The notes below the pieces were generated by a model that was given only the letters and a program-made list of their open reading frames with translations, was not told where the DNA came from and did no database searches. Shown here in pieces: positions 24,404 to 37,005 of a DNA stretch of 64,000 nucleotides (positions are counted from its first letter, which is position 1; every line of letters begins with the position of its first letter). Made by a program: the position numbers and the translations under genes. The DNA is from Turritopsis dohrnii (taxonomy: Eukaryota; Cnidaria; Hydrozoa; Anthoathecata; Oceaniidae): contig BQMF02000014.1 in assembly GCA_027922465.2 (NCBI GenBank), positions 496,001 through 560,000 on the forward strand. The letters run 5' to 3'.

Positions 24404-24904
24404 TCAATTTTTTTTCTTCGCTTGTTTTGAAGTCGACAAAGCTATTTTTTTACACTCATTGTAGTCCTTAATAGCAACGGAAACAACATCTGGAAGCTTG
24501 GTATGAACTTCTACATTTGTAGATTTGAAAGTGTACATAGCGTGAAGCTCCATTCCCCCTTGTGGTAGATCTTTAGTGTGTTGTCTTTTACCAGTTATTC
24601 TGACAGAAACTTCACCGCCACTCTTCATGTAAAAATATGTTATTTTTGACAAGAACTTAGGCACATGTCCAACAGTCACGTCTCGATATTTAAGTGCCAT
24701 TGAGTACTTATCCTCGACAAGTGCCCCAGGTCGTGTTTCCTTGCATACGGTCAGCTCACTACCAACATTTGCTTCCCATTTACTCTGGTATACATGATGA
24801 CCTCTAACACAACACTCAGTGGAAAATTCCTTTTCAATCATAATTGGTATTTCATTTGCATTTAGTAAAAGATTCCTGAGACAAAGTTTCGACAAGCTTT
24901 CCAT
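24404..24904 (-). CDS. HIRAN-like protein encoded by the pogo-type transposon
   Basis: A complete frame of 166 residues from ATG at 24904. Residues about 31-127 look like a HIRAN domain: VRGHHVY, then EDKYSMAL, then TVGHVPKFLSK, a glycine turn (KSGGEV) and VRITGKRQ. HIRAN domains in HLTF/Rad5-type proteins bind 3'-OH ends of single-stranded DNA; that is family knowledge, and membership here is by eye only. The C-terminus is lysine-rich (KQAKKKN), a possible nuclear signal. The gene diverges from the transposase gene inside the same terminal repeats, so it likely acts with it, for example on excision or fork intermediates; this is inference. I recall similar orphan proteins near pogo-like transposases in cnidarian genomes. 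Confidence 0.65.
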   Translation of the reverse strand: MESLSKLCLRNLLLNANEIPIMIEKEFSTECCVRGHHVYQSKWEANVGSELTVCKETRPGALVEDKYSMALKYRDVTVGHVPKFLSKITYFYMKSGGEVSVRITGKRQHTKDLPQGGMELHAMYTFKSTNVEVHTKLPDVVSVAIKDYNECKKIALSTSKQAKKKN

Positions 24905-25119
24905 GCTAATGAGGGCAATGCCAAGTCTTTTCCTTCTTGTTTATAATGTCTTGTCTTTACACCTCTTAGAGAAATTTTGCTTTTTTCTTTTTCGATTTTT
25001 TTCGCGATTTTCGAACGTTTTGTTCTGTTTCTATTTTTTCTTCTTTCATTCAAAGAGAAAGGAGTAACGACACGACATTTATTTTCGTGATACAAAGACA
25101 AACGTTGACTTTGAAAATA
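24905..25119. promoter_or_regulatory. Shared divergent promoter region of the pogo-type element
   Basis: 215 bp separate the two start codons (24904 minus, 25120 plus), so both genes must be driven from here. No consensus TATA box stands out. It contains purine/pyrimidine-rich tracts (TTTTTCTTTTTCG). Confidence 0.45.
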
Positions 25120-26857
25120 ATGGCCTCACAAACCAAGTTACACAACTTTTTTAAGAAGCGACCAGTTTCAACAGTATCACTCAAACAAACAAGTATTTCC
25201 ACCTTTCTGAAGCCTGTAGATGAAAGTGAGAAAGATGATGTTATTTGCGTGGGAGGTAAGGAAAAGAAACTCTTACAGTTCTCTATAAATTTAATTTGTA
25301 CCCCATCGGTGAAAACTAATTGCACCTTATTGACGCTTTTTCACTTCGTATAGACTTTTAAATGAGCTTTTTTTTAACTAATTTTTTTTCTATTTAGGAA
25401 CGTCTACACTCCCACCCCCTCCAAAGAAACGTGCGGTTGGCAGACCATTAAAGCATTACACATCACAACAACTTGAACAAATCATGAACAAATATCACGA
25501 CTTTAATGAAATGGTGGATTTCTCAAGACGTTATGAGCAATTATTACAAACTCACTTCACGTCAGGTAATACATTGCTTTCAGACTCACCCTCCAAAACA
25601 TGGAAACATTTTACTCATAAAAAGAAAGCAGAGGTTCGTTTGCATTATTCTGTTAGCGGAAACTTTGCAGAAACTGCACGTGCATTTAGTATGAATGAGT
25701 CAACAGTCCGAGGAATGGTTAACAATACCCGCCTTTTACCTGAAACTATCAAGTTATCTAGTAAATGTAATTTTCCAGGAGCTGGTAGACCACTGTCTTA
25801 TTCTTCTGAGTTAGAAGATGAACTGCTAAAGTGGATTTTCGTTTTAAGGGATAAGCATTTTCCAGTTTCAGTAATGAGCTTCCAAGAAAAAGCTAAGCAT
25901 TTGATTCAACCTCACAACCCATCATTCATTGCCAGCAAGGGATGGGCTCAAAAGTTTTTTTCTCGACATAAATTGTCCCTTCGTGCTCGTACTTCGATCA
26001 GCCAGAAACTCCCAAAGCAGTTGGAAAGTGTTCTTAGCAAATTCTATGAGGATGCAGCACGTTTCATGCGTATTGGAAAGTATCCTTTGTCTCTGGTTGG
26101 TAACATGGACGAGACACCAGCGTTCTTTGACATGGTCCCAACAAAGTGCATTACACTAAAGGGCAAGAAAGAGTGCGTAGTTCGTTCTTCAGGAAGTGAG
26201 AAGAAACATCTGACGGTCGTTCTGTCAGCTACAGGAGATGGGGAAATGCTTCCACCGATGGTAATCTTCAAAGGGAAGACTGACAAAACAATTCGCGATT
26301 TAGAAATTCCTCTCGGTTTTGTTGTTAAGACGCAGAGCAAAGCTTGGATGGATGATGGCCTGATGAAGGTCTGGGTCGAAGAGATTTGGTTGAAACATGT
26401 ACGCGCTGAGTGTAAAAAGCTTGGTTTTCAAAATTCCTTGTTATCACTTGATGCTTTCTCCGCTCACTTAACTGATGGAGTCAAAGCTCAGTTATTGGAA
26501 AGCAACTCTGATATTCTGCAGGTACCTGCCGGATGTACTTCGAAGTGCCAGCCGATGGATGTATGCCTTAATAAGCCATTTAAAGCCGTTTTAAGAAAAT
26601 GTTGGGTCCAGTACGTTTCAAGTGTCGTTGAAAGCTTTTCTGAGGGAAGTGATGGTAAGAGCAAAATTCCAGTGCCAACTCGCCAACATATGATTAACTG
26701 GGTCAAAGAAGGATACAACTATCTTGCCCAGAACAAGGAAATGGTCAAAAGGTCATTTGAAGTTTGTGGAATAACTTCTTCAAACCCTGAAAGAGTCAAA
26801 GCACAGGAACACATTGGCAACGACCTTGATGAAGAAGATGATAACCCATTCCTTTAG
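25120..26857 (+). CDS. Pogo/Tigger-type transposase, spliced, DDD catalytic domain
   Basis: Exon 1 is 25120-25255 (ATG GCC TCA; donor G|GTAAGG). Exon 2 is 25398-26857 (acceptor TATTTAG). The join makes GGA and gives 531 residues. N-terminus: QTKLHNFF (residues 4-11) matches the PCNA-binding PIP box QxxLxxFF, and QTSISTFL (23-30) is a weaker second copy. About 120-164 is a helix-turn-helix of the pipsqueak/CENP-B type, about 172-244 the CENP-B-like second DNA-binding fold (WAQKFFSRHKLSLR). The DDE_1 domain has D283 (NMDET), D397 (SLDAFSAH) and D433 (QPMDVCLNKPF), i.e. a DD35D pogo triad. The C-terminus is acidic (DLDEEDDNPF). Drosophila pogo transposase is known to bind PCNA. All key residues are present and the frame is unbroken. 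Confidence 0.92.
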
Positions 26858-27653
26858 ATTTTTACAAGGAAATATATAATTTTCAAATGCATAAATAGAA
26901 ACCGTTGTCTACTTCCTTAGAAATTTTCAGACTCGCGTTAAATTAGAAGCAAATAAAATACTCGAAATTTGCGACCCGCGTTAATAATTAGAGTCAATTA
27001 ATTACAAACTTTTGGCCATTTTTGTCAATCCGCGTTAATTAGAATCAGCAGTAAATTAGAATAATTACGGTAGGCCAGCTGGTAGGTTTTGCTTTTGTTT
27101 TTTCTCATTTCAGTTATTTCAGTTATTATACAATTTTTCATTTGATTATTTATTTTTCATTGTAATTTTAGTTTGAGCCACATACAAAACTTCAAATAAA
27201 TTGTGTGTTACGAACCCCGCTACAATATGTTGCATTCGACTGGACATACTATCAACAAAGAAACACTACATGAGGAAGACATTTCACTTCGACTCAACAA
27301 CCTCTCGCTGAATGAGATGCCTTCGTCTGTATCAATTAAAATTCAAGTCCTCATTCAAGAAGTCGAAGACACCATAGACGAAAATCCAATTCACCTCGAA
27401 GCTGATCTCAATGATGTGATCGAGAAGCTTTCAGAACGTCGAAAGTCAATCAGACGCAACTGTTCCCGCATTGAGAGCGAGTAGGCCTTGCATCTCTATG
27501 CGGGAGCACATGGTTCTCCTTCTCATGTTTGTACACGCTTGGTGTTTTAATTGTTCTTTTGTTTGTGTCATTTCCTTTTATGCTGTTAGTATTGTATCGT
27601 CTCTCTTATGTATTGCGTGTATCGTGACTTTTTTAATGAGCTTTTTGGATGTA

Positions 27654-27862
27654 CAGTGTGTTTCAAAATGATTGCAATGGAAATTTTAAAGTTGTTTTTC
27701 TCAGTAAGTATATCGAATTTTGAAATAATTTTTACATCAATCGAAAGCCCTTTTTGAGATCTTTCGCCAAGTATATTTTTGTGAGAAATGAAAAAGTGGT
27801 TTTCGAGAAAACAAGGAAAATGTCTTGGAAAATGTCATTAAATTTTTAATGGTCGATTAATC
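27654..27862. mobile_element. Truncated left half of the CAGTGTGTTTC MITE
   Basis: Begins CAGTGTGTTTCAAAATG after TA and follows the left half of the MITE at 58738-59361 (GGAAATTTTAAAGTTGTTTTT, then ATTTTTAATGGTCGATTAA). The right half is missing. Confidence 0.75.
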
Positions 27863-28696
27863 TGTACGTATTTTATTTTTAGTGTTTTGTAACTAGTTTT
27901 TTGTTATCTTGTTTTAGCGTCCCTGAAATAATGTGTGTGTGTAAACATTGACGTCAGTAGAAATTATATATATATATCGCTATCGCGGTTTGTTGCGGTA
28001 ACAACAATGAATTGGTAATTCAAACTGAGACGCCAAACCCTAAACTAACTCAAGCTATTGTGAGTGCTTTATCGTCGATCAAAGATTATATCAAACAAGT
28101 TAATGGTTCAAAACTCAAAGCGAATCTTATTCACACGAAAAATGCAACCGAAGCCGCAATACACGAAAAACGATCCCTTATATTCAAAATTGATGATTCG
28201 AAACGTGCCATCGAAGGATTAATTAAAGATTTCTCATGCAAAACGAATGATCTTACTGATGAAGAATTAGTTCAAATGAAATCGAATCTTGTCTCAGATA
28301 TCACTTAAGTCAACGAAATCTCCAAAAGAATCGAGTCAATATTCAAAGTCGCAATCAACAACCCTGACATTCAAGCTGCAGCAAAACATCTTCTTGAACG
28401 GTATGAATATTTAACTAATATCAAGTCCACCTGCACCGAATCTTTGAACAACGAGCTTAAGGAGCGTGACGTAAGCAGAAACTGCTTCCCGAATCTAAGT
28501 TGAATATTTACCTCAACAAATTCTCTGGTTATTCTGACGTTACAGACTTTTACACTTTTAAGTCAAATTTCGAGAAGACACATCTTCGAACCACTCCAAA
28601 ACATCTTCTAGCTGACCTTCTTAAGAACAATTACCTAAAGGATCCAGCTCTAAAGGCTGAAATACACGATCATTTTAGAATGATAAATGACAAATG

Positions 28697-29465
28697 ATAA
28701 CTTTTTTAATCCTTTAAAAAATGATTTGAACATCTGTTTACACGATCATTTATGATTACAACATTTTTATAAAAGTTCTATGGTAAAAGAGTACTTTCCA
28801 GTCATGGACTCCGGCGGCAGCAAACGTAATTGTTGCTGTTATGTCAATGACGAAAGAGGAGAAATGAAAGGCAGAAACGAAGACATTGGGTGAAACTTTG
28901 ACTTCAATAACGAAACTTCTTAGGAATTTATAACACGCTTGGGAGGGAATTTCAAGCAGAAGATCATTATGAATATTCAAAGTTGTTAAGAATTTCGCCA
29001 GAAAGTTTTGAAGAAATATGAAGTTTAATAAGTCCACCTATCGAGAAACATTGCACAGTTAATGCGTGATACTCTTTCCTCTTTGATCCTTATGTTTGTA
29101 ATTTGTGGACGAAACATTCCACAAAAACTCCTCTTCCTGCCACAAATTAATAAATTGGTCAGTTGATGCTAACTTAACCAACGACATGTTTATTTAACAT
29201 GCAGACTATCACTTTGTTTTCCTTCTAATAAGCTGCAAAAACTCATCACGTGACTATACTAAAGTGAGTAAAACAATAGAACTGACGTAATCAATAGAGA
29301 AATTCCATCATTTTTTAAATGAAAACTCAAACATGTTTAAGTTATCATTTTTAAATGAAAGTTGAAAATGACGGGTACTTTTCGTCATTTTTTGAGCGTT
29401 TACACGATCAGTTTTAAATGATCATTTAAAAAATGTCATTTCAAAATGATCGTGTATTTTAGCCT
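28697..29465. mobile_element. Insert splitting the gag-like gene
   Basis: The gag-like frame stops near 28694 and resumes near 29480. The insert carries several copies of TTTACACGATCATTT and AAATGATCATTTAAA in both readings near its ends (28735 and 29398-29455). Boundaries are approximate and no clean inverted repeat could be fixed. Confidence 0.5.
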
Positions 29466-30344
29466 TAAGTTCTGTAAAAATGATTGATGACATCGATGAG
29501 ACATGGACGAGACTGCAATTCGCTTACGGAGACGTGATGATGATGCTCCAAAAGAAATTGATTCAATTATCCGCAATCAATCCTGTTTATTGTTCAAGAG
29601 ATGCCGAATCAACTGTCAACTGTTTAAGCAAGATCATCAAAGAACTAACGTCTCTTGCAAAGACGCATAATGTGGAGAACCATCTTGATTACGGAGGTGG
29701 GATTCAGAAAATATACCGCCTTCTTGCCGTTACTTGACTGTACAGCATGTTTGTTGTCAAAATGTCAAAACTGTATTTTCTCAAAGCTGTTGTGAAAAAT
29801 AACCCAAAAAATTGCTATAATACGCCCATGACTTATGAAAACGAAAGTGCTCAATATCTCGAGTTAGCTCAATTTTCAGATGTAAGTCTTGCTCAGCAAC
29901 AACTTTCAAATCAAATGATATATGCATATGTATAATATGTTGGGGTTTGAAGGTAAAAATAATTTTGTCTATGGGGAGGGCAAAAATTCGCCATCTTGGC
30001 CACCAAAGTCAAGAATCTGGGTGGCCCAGAAGCTTAAAATATTTCTATCATCATAAGAAAGAACCCAAACTGTATGAAAGTAAGACCAGAAAATGGATAA
30101 GATTTTCTTCCTCTAGTACCCGACTATACCATTCATATTAAAAGGAATGAAAGTCGAAAGTGCTTTGGTTCTAGGCAGCTGCACAAAATTTATTCAGGGT
30201 TATGGCATATAGAAAAGTATTGTATATCATATAGATGTGTAGAGTGGTTAACAGCGTGCATCAGTACACCGAAGCAGAAACCATTAAGCCAGCTTCGAGG
30301 TGCACTGTTGTTCAATGAATTTTGAAAGCGTGGCAAATTATACA

Positions 30345-31745
30345 GAAAGATCTTATCATCAAATCTATTATCCAATTCTCTTTCTATTTGCTTGTCACAC
30401 AAAATTTAACTGATAGACTGAGTAACTTTTAAGTCATGCCAGATATAAGTCAGCATAAAATTGCTTGCAACTTCAATGAACCTTAAATGGTTATCACTCA
30501 CTTATTTTACAACTGTTACTTTTCAAATTATAATATTGCTGAATATTGCTCTTGAAAACATTATTTTAAATTTTCACCTAACTTCAGCAAAGTATCTTGT
30601 TTATAACAGAAAGAATTCACAGTTCTTCGGGTTATGGTTACAGATATGTTATTTGCGTCCTTTGAACAAAGTTCGATAATGTTATTGTCTTCTACACGAA
30701 ACTGATAAAAATATCTTTATCCTTATCAACAACAAAGATGCTCACTTTCTTTGCTTAAAGAAGTTCCAAATTTCGCCTGATGAGCAAAAACATCTGAATC
30801 TCGTGTGCTACCTAACGCATGGAGAGTCCTGATTCCCACTTATCACATGAGGGATTTGACGCCCACCACTTTGAGGTCTCGGGTCCCAGATCCCTCTTTT
30901 CCAGTATGTCCATACCAATGCAATTGAAATGCACTTTTTGGGTGTGACATTCTGACGATTTTGCTCACTGGAAAACCGGTAAGGAGCCATAATTACGTCA
31001 CGTTATGGGGGTGGGCGGTTCTTCCTGATTTTCGTGATGCAGCGTGACGATAAAAATGGGGGAGGGTAGTACTATGTTCAAGTCCGTGACATCACGATAT
31101 AAGATATTTTGGATATGTTGTCTCTGTCAAGCGTGACGTCACGCAAGGGAGTCTTATATAAAAACGTGACGGGGGGTGGCGGAGGGGGCGAGTGGTTCTA
31201 AACAGCAAATTTAGCGTGACGTAACTATTGAATGGCTCCTAACGCAATTTTCCCTAGTAACATAATATGCCATCGGTATTCTTGGCTGTCTGATAATATG
31301 AGAAGGCGTGTATTCAGAAAGTTCACTGAAGATGATTATTGTAAATGTAATTTGGTGCTTAGATCTTACGAGTTTTTGCTTTTTCTTATAACTCTTTCTT
31401 ACCCATACGCTTATGGTAAAGAATGGAAATGAAGAAAAGACAAGGGGTTCATAGGTGGTAAGGTCAGTGCAAACTCATCCAACGTTATAATCACTTTATA
31501 AAAGAAAAGGCTAACTTTCTAAAATGCAGGAAATATATAAGTACGTAAATATATGTGTAGGCTATTCAAAATATTATTTTATCAAGAAACAAGAAAGCTT
31601 CATTGAAGTTGCAAACAATTTTAAGTTGACTTATATCTGGCATGACTTAAAAGGTACTTAGTCTATCAGTTAGATTTTGTGTAACAAAAAAAAATCGACA
31701 GAGAATTGGATAATAGAAAAAAGCTCGAAATATAAGAACAGTCTG
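30345..31745. repeat. Inverted repeat pair (~150 bp arms, 1.1 kb apart)
   Basis: ACTGATAGACTGAGTAACTT then TTAAGTCATGCCAGATATAAG at 30409-30460 is inverted at 31625-31670, with similarity from ATTATCCAATTCTCT (30369; 31700) to CAACTTCAATGAA (30470; 31595). No gene lies between; a MITE does. It may be an old transposon. Confidence 0.6.
30982..31240. mobile_element. ~259-bp MITE, AGGAGCCAT ends, GC-rich interior
   Basis: AGGAGCCATAATTACGTCACG at 30982 mirrors GCGTGACGTAACTATTGAATG then GCTCCT at 31214-31240. CGTGACGTCACG palindromes recur inside. No coding potential. Confidence 0.65.
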
Positions 31746-32438
31746 TCCCATATCAGATTTAATAGCTTTTATAAAAAGAACCTGTATATGCTGCATCAGA
31801 ATGAAAGGATTGACATGAAAAGGAAACTTAAACATGAATTGCAGCTGTCACTTTTAAAGGTACTAATCATTCCGAATATAAATCACATCCAACTGTGACT
31901 TAAAAACACTGTACTGTCAATCAAGCAACAAGACATTTCTGTTATAGTCATCAATAATGGTGAGTATGGGTGTATATATATATATATGTTTATGACCAGA
32001 ATCGTCTTGCATTCCAAGTTGGGTAGTGGACATCAGGGCAACTAAAATAAATTACCTAAAAACCTAATTGCCCCCGCAGCGAGCGTAAGCGAGCGAGGAG
32101 GCATAGTAGTTTCACGAGATAGGCGAATGTCAGTTTCCGATTTTGTTCATCATCTTCCAACTTTCGTGTTGACGTTACACGGTGAAATACAATTATTAGC
32201 TGACTTTGCTTTTTTCCCGTTTAAAAGCATGGTACTGTAAGTGGGAGACAGAATGTTTTTTCGTATCTCTTTTCTAATTTACTATTATATTACATTTAAA
32301 AAGTTCGTATGCTGATTAATTAAACATTTTTTATATTACTCTGAATAACAAGGATTTTGAAGCACAGCTTGAAATCTGAAATTTTGCCAACCATACATTT
32401 TATGTTTGTATATGTTTTAGCTCTAAATCTTTCATTTA

Positions 32439-33404
32439 AAGGAGAATTAACGTCAAAAAACAACTTTCGCTAAAATAAAACTTTATCTTTTTACAAATCA
32501 AATGGCTTTATCCAAATTTGTTAAAAATTTTTATTTCGCTTTAAATAAGCATTTTAAGTTATGCTCCACAACTAACCGTTATTACAGTTGTGACGTCACG
32601 TATGTCCATCTGTTTTATAATGTATATGGACGAAGATAGCAAAAGCACCGTTGAAGGTGTTGTATAACTGAGCACAAAGATTTCAATATTATCTGTCTCA
32701 ATAAAACTGTTCTGGAAACTGCGTACATTCAATTTCAAAGATACAAGAAAAACTTCAAGGACGTCAAAAATTTCACATCTAAAGTAAGATTATCGTATTT
32801 TATTGGTGAAAACATTTCTAGTATATATTTTTTTGTATATTTTTTTCTGAGTTTGTTATATTGCGCACAATCTTTTTTTCATTGTTGTTAAATAAATAGA
32901 ACAATTAATGAAAAATTTTTTCTTTACACAGAATATAACCTGGTTTTTATAAGATAGTCGCGGTAATGAAAGCATCCATATGCCTTACAAACCGTCATTT
33001 CAGTCCTATTAACTTTAAGATTGGAAGCTTATTAAAAAGTGAAAAAAAAGTTAAATTACAAATAGAAAAATACTTTATTCATCCGCGTATTCCCTACGAC
33101 GTAGCTGCATTAACTTTCTTTTCTTTCTTTGATGTTTAAAAACATTTCAATAGGCAATTGAAAAGGAAAAAGTTAATCGATTTCATTTATTGGTAGCGTG
33201 ATCATAAATGTTAGATCACAAACGCAAACTTAACCTTGGACATACGTGACGTCACAGTTTCAAAAAGATAGAAAACTTTATTTGGTCATAACTTGACGAA
33301 ACATGGTGCAATGAAGCTGAAATTTTGAACACGAGTTCTTCTTTAACAATACTATCGAACTATCGAAAAAAAAAGGCACATTAATTTTGACGTTAATTCT
33401 CCTT
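32439..33404. mobile_element. 966-bp MITE, AAGGAGAATTAACGTCAAAA ends
   Basis: Ends AAGGAGAATTAACGTC and GACGTTAATTCTCCTT are exact inverses, flanked by TA on both sides. Inverted similarity continues inward to GTGACGTCACGTATGTCC at 32591 and its inverse at 33237. No gene inside. Confidence 0.8.
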
Positions 33405-34546
33405 TAATAAATTTTATTCAATGCACTGATTTTTGGTGGATCTTGCCATTTTAATTGGATTTCTGTGTATGCAAGAAAGCCATATTACAAATTCTTGTTT
33501 TTCTTCTTTAACTGTCCTCCACTAGTGATCATGATCAATAAAAAACCTTTTTATATTTTTTTTTTTTTTCCTATTTTATGTAAACGTTGGCTATTTTTTG
33601 TTTTGAATTAAAGTTTGAAACGCAAATTTCTAATGGATTTTTCGCTTTATTTTTTTTTTTTTGAAAAAGTTTTTTTTTTCTTTTGGCTCTTACATAATTT
33701 CTTTAACAAATCTTACTTTGATTATAAAATACGTATTCATGTTTCAGTTCACACATTTCTTTTGTTTGTAGCAAATACTTTCTGATATTACTTGTTAAGC
33801 CTTATTTACACTTTTTGAAAGGTATATTAGCATCAGTGTGACTTAGGCCTAAGAGATAACATTATTTAGTTTGCCTCATATCAGGTCTCAAATCAACCAA
33901 AACATTTTTTGTTAGGCCAAAATCTTGTTTTCGTTTCTGTTGTTAATGTATAGCTTGCTATCTGTACAAATTGGAATGCTTGAGCGCGGGGGCATTTTTA
34001 GCTAAAGCTACATGCTAGTGGGTACAAAACTAGTAAGAACTGATAATAATAATAAAAAAAGCCATCCTTGTGCTGCCACAATAATTATTACTTTGTATTG
34101 GAAACATGGAGCGTTTTAGTAGCAAAGTAACTATCAATTTCTAAGCAATAATATGCTTCAATAAAGATCAACACTGCGCTTTCTGTTTCATTTTAAAGAT
34201 GCGGCGTTAATTAGAAGGCAGCGTTTATTAGAGGGTGGCGTTTGTGAGAATTTGAAGATTTTTCATTTGAACAGGCAGCTTAAACATTGGCGATACTCAG
34301 GGCGGAGAGAACTGCAGCAATACAGAATGGCCGACAGACATACAGAGAAATGAAAGATAAACATCCTTGTGACGCTGGCCAAAAAATTTATTCCTCTTAG
34401 TCAAAAAGAAATGTAACATTAAAATCTGCCTTGGCAAAACCAATCAGAGCCGTACCCAGATCAGTCAAAATTTGTCAAAATTTGTGGAGGAGAGTTTAGT
34501 CATTTAAGGTAGAAAAGGAAGGCGTGCAAGTAACCTAATAAGACTA
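33405..34546. other. Noncoding T-rich stretch
   Basis: Poly-T tracts at 33560, 33650 and 33670 and no supported gene. 34200-34255 (GCGTTAATTAGAAGGCAGCG) resembles scattered (TAATAAGCGCC)-type repeat sequence such as that at 59670-59790. A short MITE copy at about 34470-34544 was interrupted by the next element. Confidence 0.4.
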
Positions 34547-35782
34547 CGATGGCCCTGAAGGCTCATATGCACGCACAAAAAAATGTGCTACGCGTAGAAT
34601 TTTTTGGCCTACGCATAGATTTTTTTGGGCTACGCATAGCTTTTTTGTGTTACGCATAAGTTTTTTCTCTACACAGATATTGTTGTGCTACACAGTTATT
34701 TATATATTTCCCCATAGGGCGAAATATATGTTAAAATCGGCATTTTCCTTCTGCTCCTCCTCCTCCTCCTCCTCCTTCTTCTTCTTCTCCGTTCACTTTT
34801 ATAGCCGCGGTTCAGTATTGAATTTTCCCCTACCCATAGTAGATAAGAATAGAGGCTAGTGTAGCGTGAAGTATAGTACGCCATTTTTTTCAGTCAGTTG
34901 GGCTTTTTTCTGCAAACTTTTAAAATGATTCAATAGATGAAACGTTAAATGATGGAATAAATCGTTTTATTTCATAAAAACGTTTTGTAAAAACTTTTGA
35001 ATGAACGTGTAAAAAACAGAAAAACATTGATATCGATGATGTTTTGTTTTTGTTGATGATTGGTAATTAAATGCTTGGAACAACAAACCATTGGAGCTGT
35101 GATTTCAGTGCAAAGGTGAAAATTCATTATCAATAGCCAGGCTGAAGATCTATTTAGTATGATCCTGATATAATGTAGCCCAACTGAACTGAAAGCACGA
35201 TGATATATACAGACAGCCGTATAAAGAAAACCCTTTTTTTTCATGTGGAGAACAACCAGTTCAACCAGTTAATTCAAGAAGTACATACAAAAACAGCAAG
35301 TAAATATGTGATGTCGTACATGCAAGAAGAAGTTCAGAAAACCAATTACGTATAATGTTTTAATACACAGAGGATTGAGACAAATCTTGAAATTGAAAGA
35401 ATGCTGGTCGAGTGTGCTTCCCTGGATAGTTAGTTGTTTAATTCAACAACAGAAACATAGTTTACTATGAATGAAGTCTATGGTCATGCATCAGTATATA
35501 TTTGATGCTGTATATCATATTTTATTTTGCAAAATTAAATATGACTGTTAATTTTCCTTTTATGAACAACGAACATAAATCAAAGCACAATCCAACATGA
35601 GAGTCTGTAAATTAAATCAAGCCACGAACTTCTGCTTTCAGCTATGTAGTGATTTGGTTATGAATGTGTATTTTCACTACCAAAATCTGTTTTGTTTTTC
35701 AGTTTGGGATTTAGGTCATTTTTATCACATAACACAATGAGTGTAAACATAATTTTTTTGAACAGAGATGTTTATTCTGATA

Positions 35783-36590
35783 CCTTAAGGGAAGAATATG
35801 TTTGCAGAAGAATTTTGTATGGAACTTTTTTTTGTGAAATTTATTTTTGTGGATTTCGCTCAAATCCACAAAAATAAATTCCGCAAAAATGAATTATTGG
35901 TCATCCGCAAAAATAAATTCTGCAAAATTTCGAAATGTTTCATCCTTAAAGAATTGATCTTTTACTTTGGTTTGCATATAACTGAACCCTAACTAGCATC
36001 TCGTCTTTACAAAACGTTTGGAAAATGAAAAAGGAAATAAGTCGATGTTATTTAACATCTAAGGACTCATTTATTAGTATTCTTACAACCAGCATCTGCA
36101 CTTGTGACAGGTTTTGTGCTTCGTACTGTTGCTTTTACTTTGAGAAACAATGTCTGCGGTGGTATCACAGTTTTTATTGTTATTTTCACTTTTCGTTTAT
36201 GGGAAGTAGACCCAGACTGAGTCATATTCTCAGTTGCTGGCGTTACATTGACCTCTTCTGAACAAAGATAAGACCCAGCCACATTATCTGTTTGTTGTAG
36301 TTTAGTATTCTTTTTGATATTTTAACTGCTGAAAAATAGATGTTATTCCATAGATCTGCTCTTTCCATTCAACTAAAGTTTGTATATACACCCAGGCACT
36401 AAATTGGGTGTTTCCTTACTTTCGATTTTATCAAATTTCTTGCATCCGGAAAAAAATTAATTCTACAAAATCTCCTTTGAAGTTGTCATCCGAAAAAATT
36501 TATTCCGCAAAATATGGCATTTTTGGGTCTTTTATCCGCAAAAATATATTCCACAAAAATTTCTTCTGCAAATAATATCTTCCCTTTAGG
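35783..36590. mobile_element. 808-bp MITE nested in the 3.5-kb transposon
   Basis: CCTTAAGGGAAGAATATG and its near-inverse ATAATATCTTCCCTTTAGG, flanked by TA on both sides. Copies of ATCCGCAAAAATAAATTC recur in both halves. Confidence 0.75.
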
Positions 36591-37005
36591 TATATACTTG
36601 AATTTGGTTTTATAAGTTGTCATTTTAAGCCCATCTTTTTTAAAAAATAACTCTTCTGTCCTAATTTGAAATGGTTTACATAATATTTTGTTAGTAGAGG
36701 TTGTGATTGCTTATGATAGTTATTTGCTTGTCTATCCCAAAGTATTATATTGTAGCTATTGAAATTAGGTTTAACAATTTTCTTTTCTTCTTTTGTACAG
36801 TAAACCTGTATACAAATTTGATTGCATGATGTTGTAAGATTTCAAAAAGCAAGTGTTCTGTTGAATTTCATTGTTTGCCATGATTTTATGGTATAAAGGA
36901 TGTCAATAAAAATCATACATTTGTTAAGATGAAATTCTTTTACACAATGATGATATGCCGTTGTTTAAGGGGAAATATTAGTCACATTTAGGTCTTATAA
37001 CTTTT

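Larger units (their letters stand above)
24214..27070 (+). mobile_element. Apparently intact pogo-type DNA transposon with two divergent genes
   Basis: Inverted ends CCGTAATTATTCTAATTTAC and their inverse are flanked by TA (24212-24213; 27071-27072), the Tc1/mariner-type target. It is 2,857 bp long. A 43-bp subterminal segment with CGACCCGCGTTAATAATTAG occurs in the same orientation at 24262-24304 and 26972-27014, with extra shorter copies at 24312 and 27031. Inside are a spliced transposase gene (plus) and a HIRAN-like gene (minus) sharing a 215-bp central promoter region. Both reading frames are undamaged, so the copy may be young or active. Confidence 0.9.
27227..29737 (+). pseudogene. Decayed BEL/Pao-like gag gene, broken by insertions
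   Basis: Pieces in order: 27227-27483 (coiled-coil-like, EVEDTIDENP..), 28012-28305, in-frame continuation after a stop at 28306, then a shifted frame 28497-28694, and 29480-29734. The blocks FSGYSDVTDFYTFKSNF and IDETWTRLQFAYGDV followed by LQKKL match the Gag-like region (DUF1759 type) of BEL/Pao retroelements. A partial MITE (27654-27862) and a 770-bp insert (about 28697-29465) split it. No protease, reverse transcriptase or LTR pair is visible, so only the gag part remains. Confidence 0.55.

Noticed and set aside
32069..33994. Transposon bounded by TGCCCCCGC and GCGGGGGCA
   Set aside because: Only nine bases are inverted, no target duplication is visible, and similarity does not continue inward.
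34696..34884. Arginine- or serine-rich small proteins near 34.7 kb
   Set aside because: Produced by a CTC/CTT microsatellite translated on either strand.
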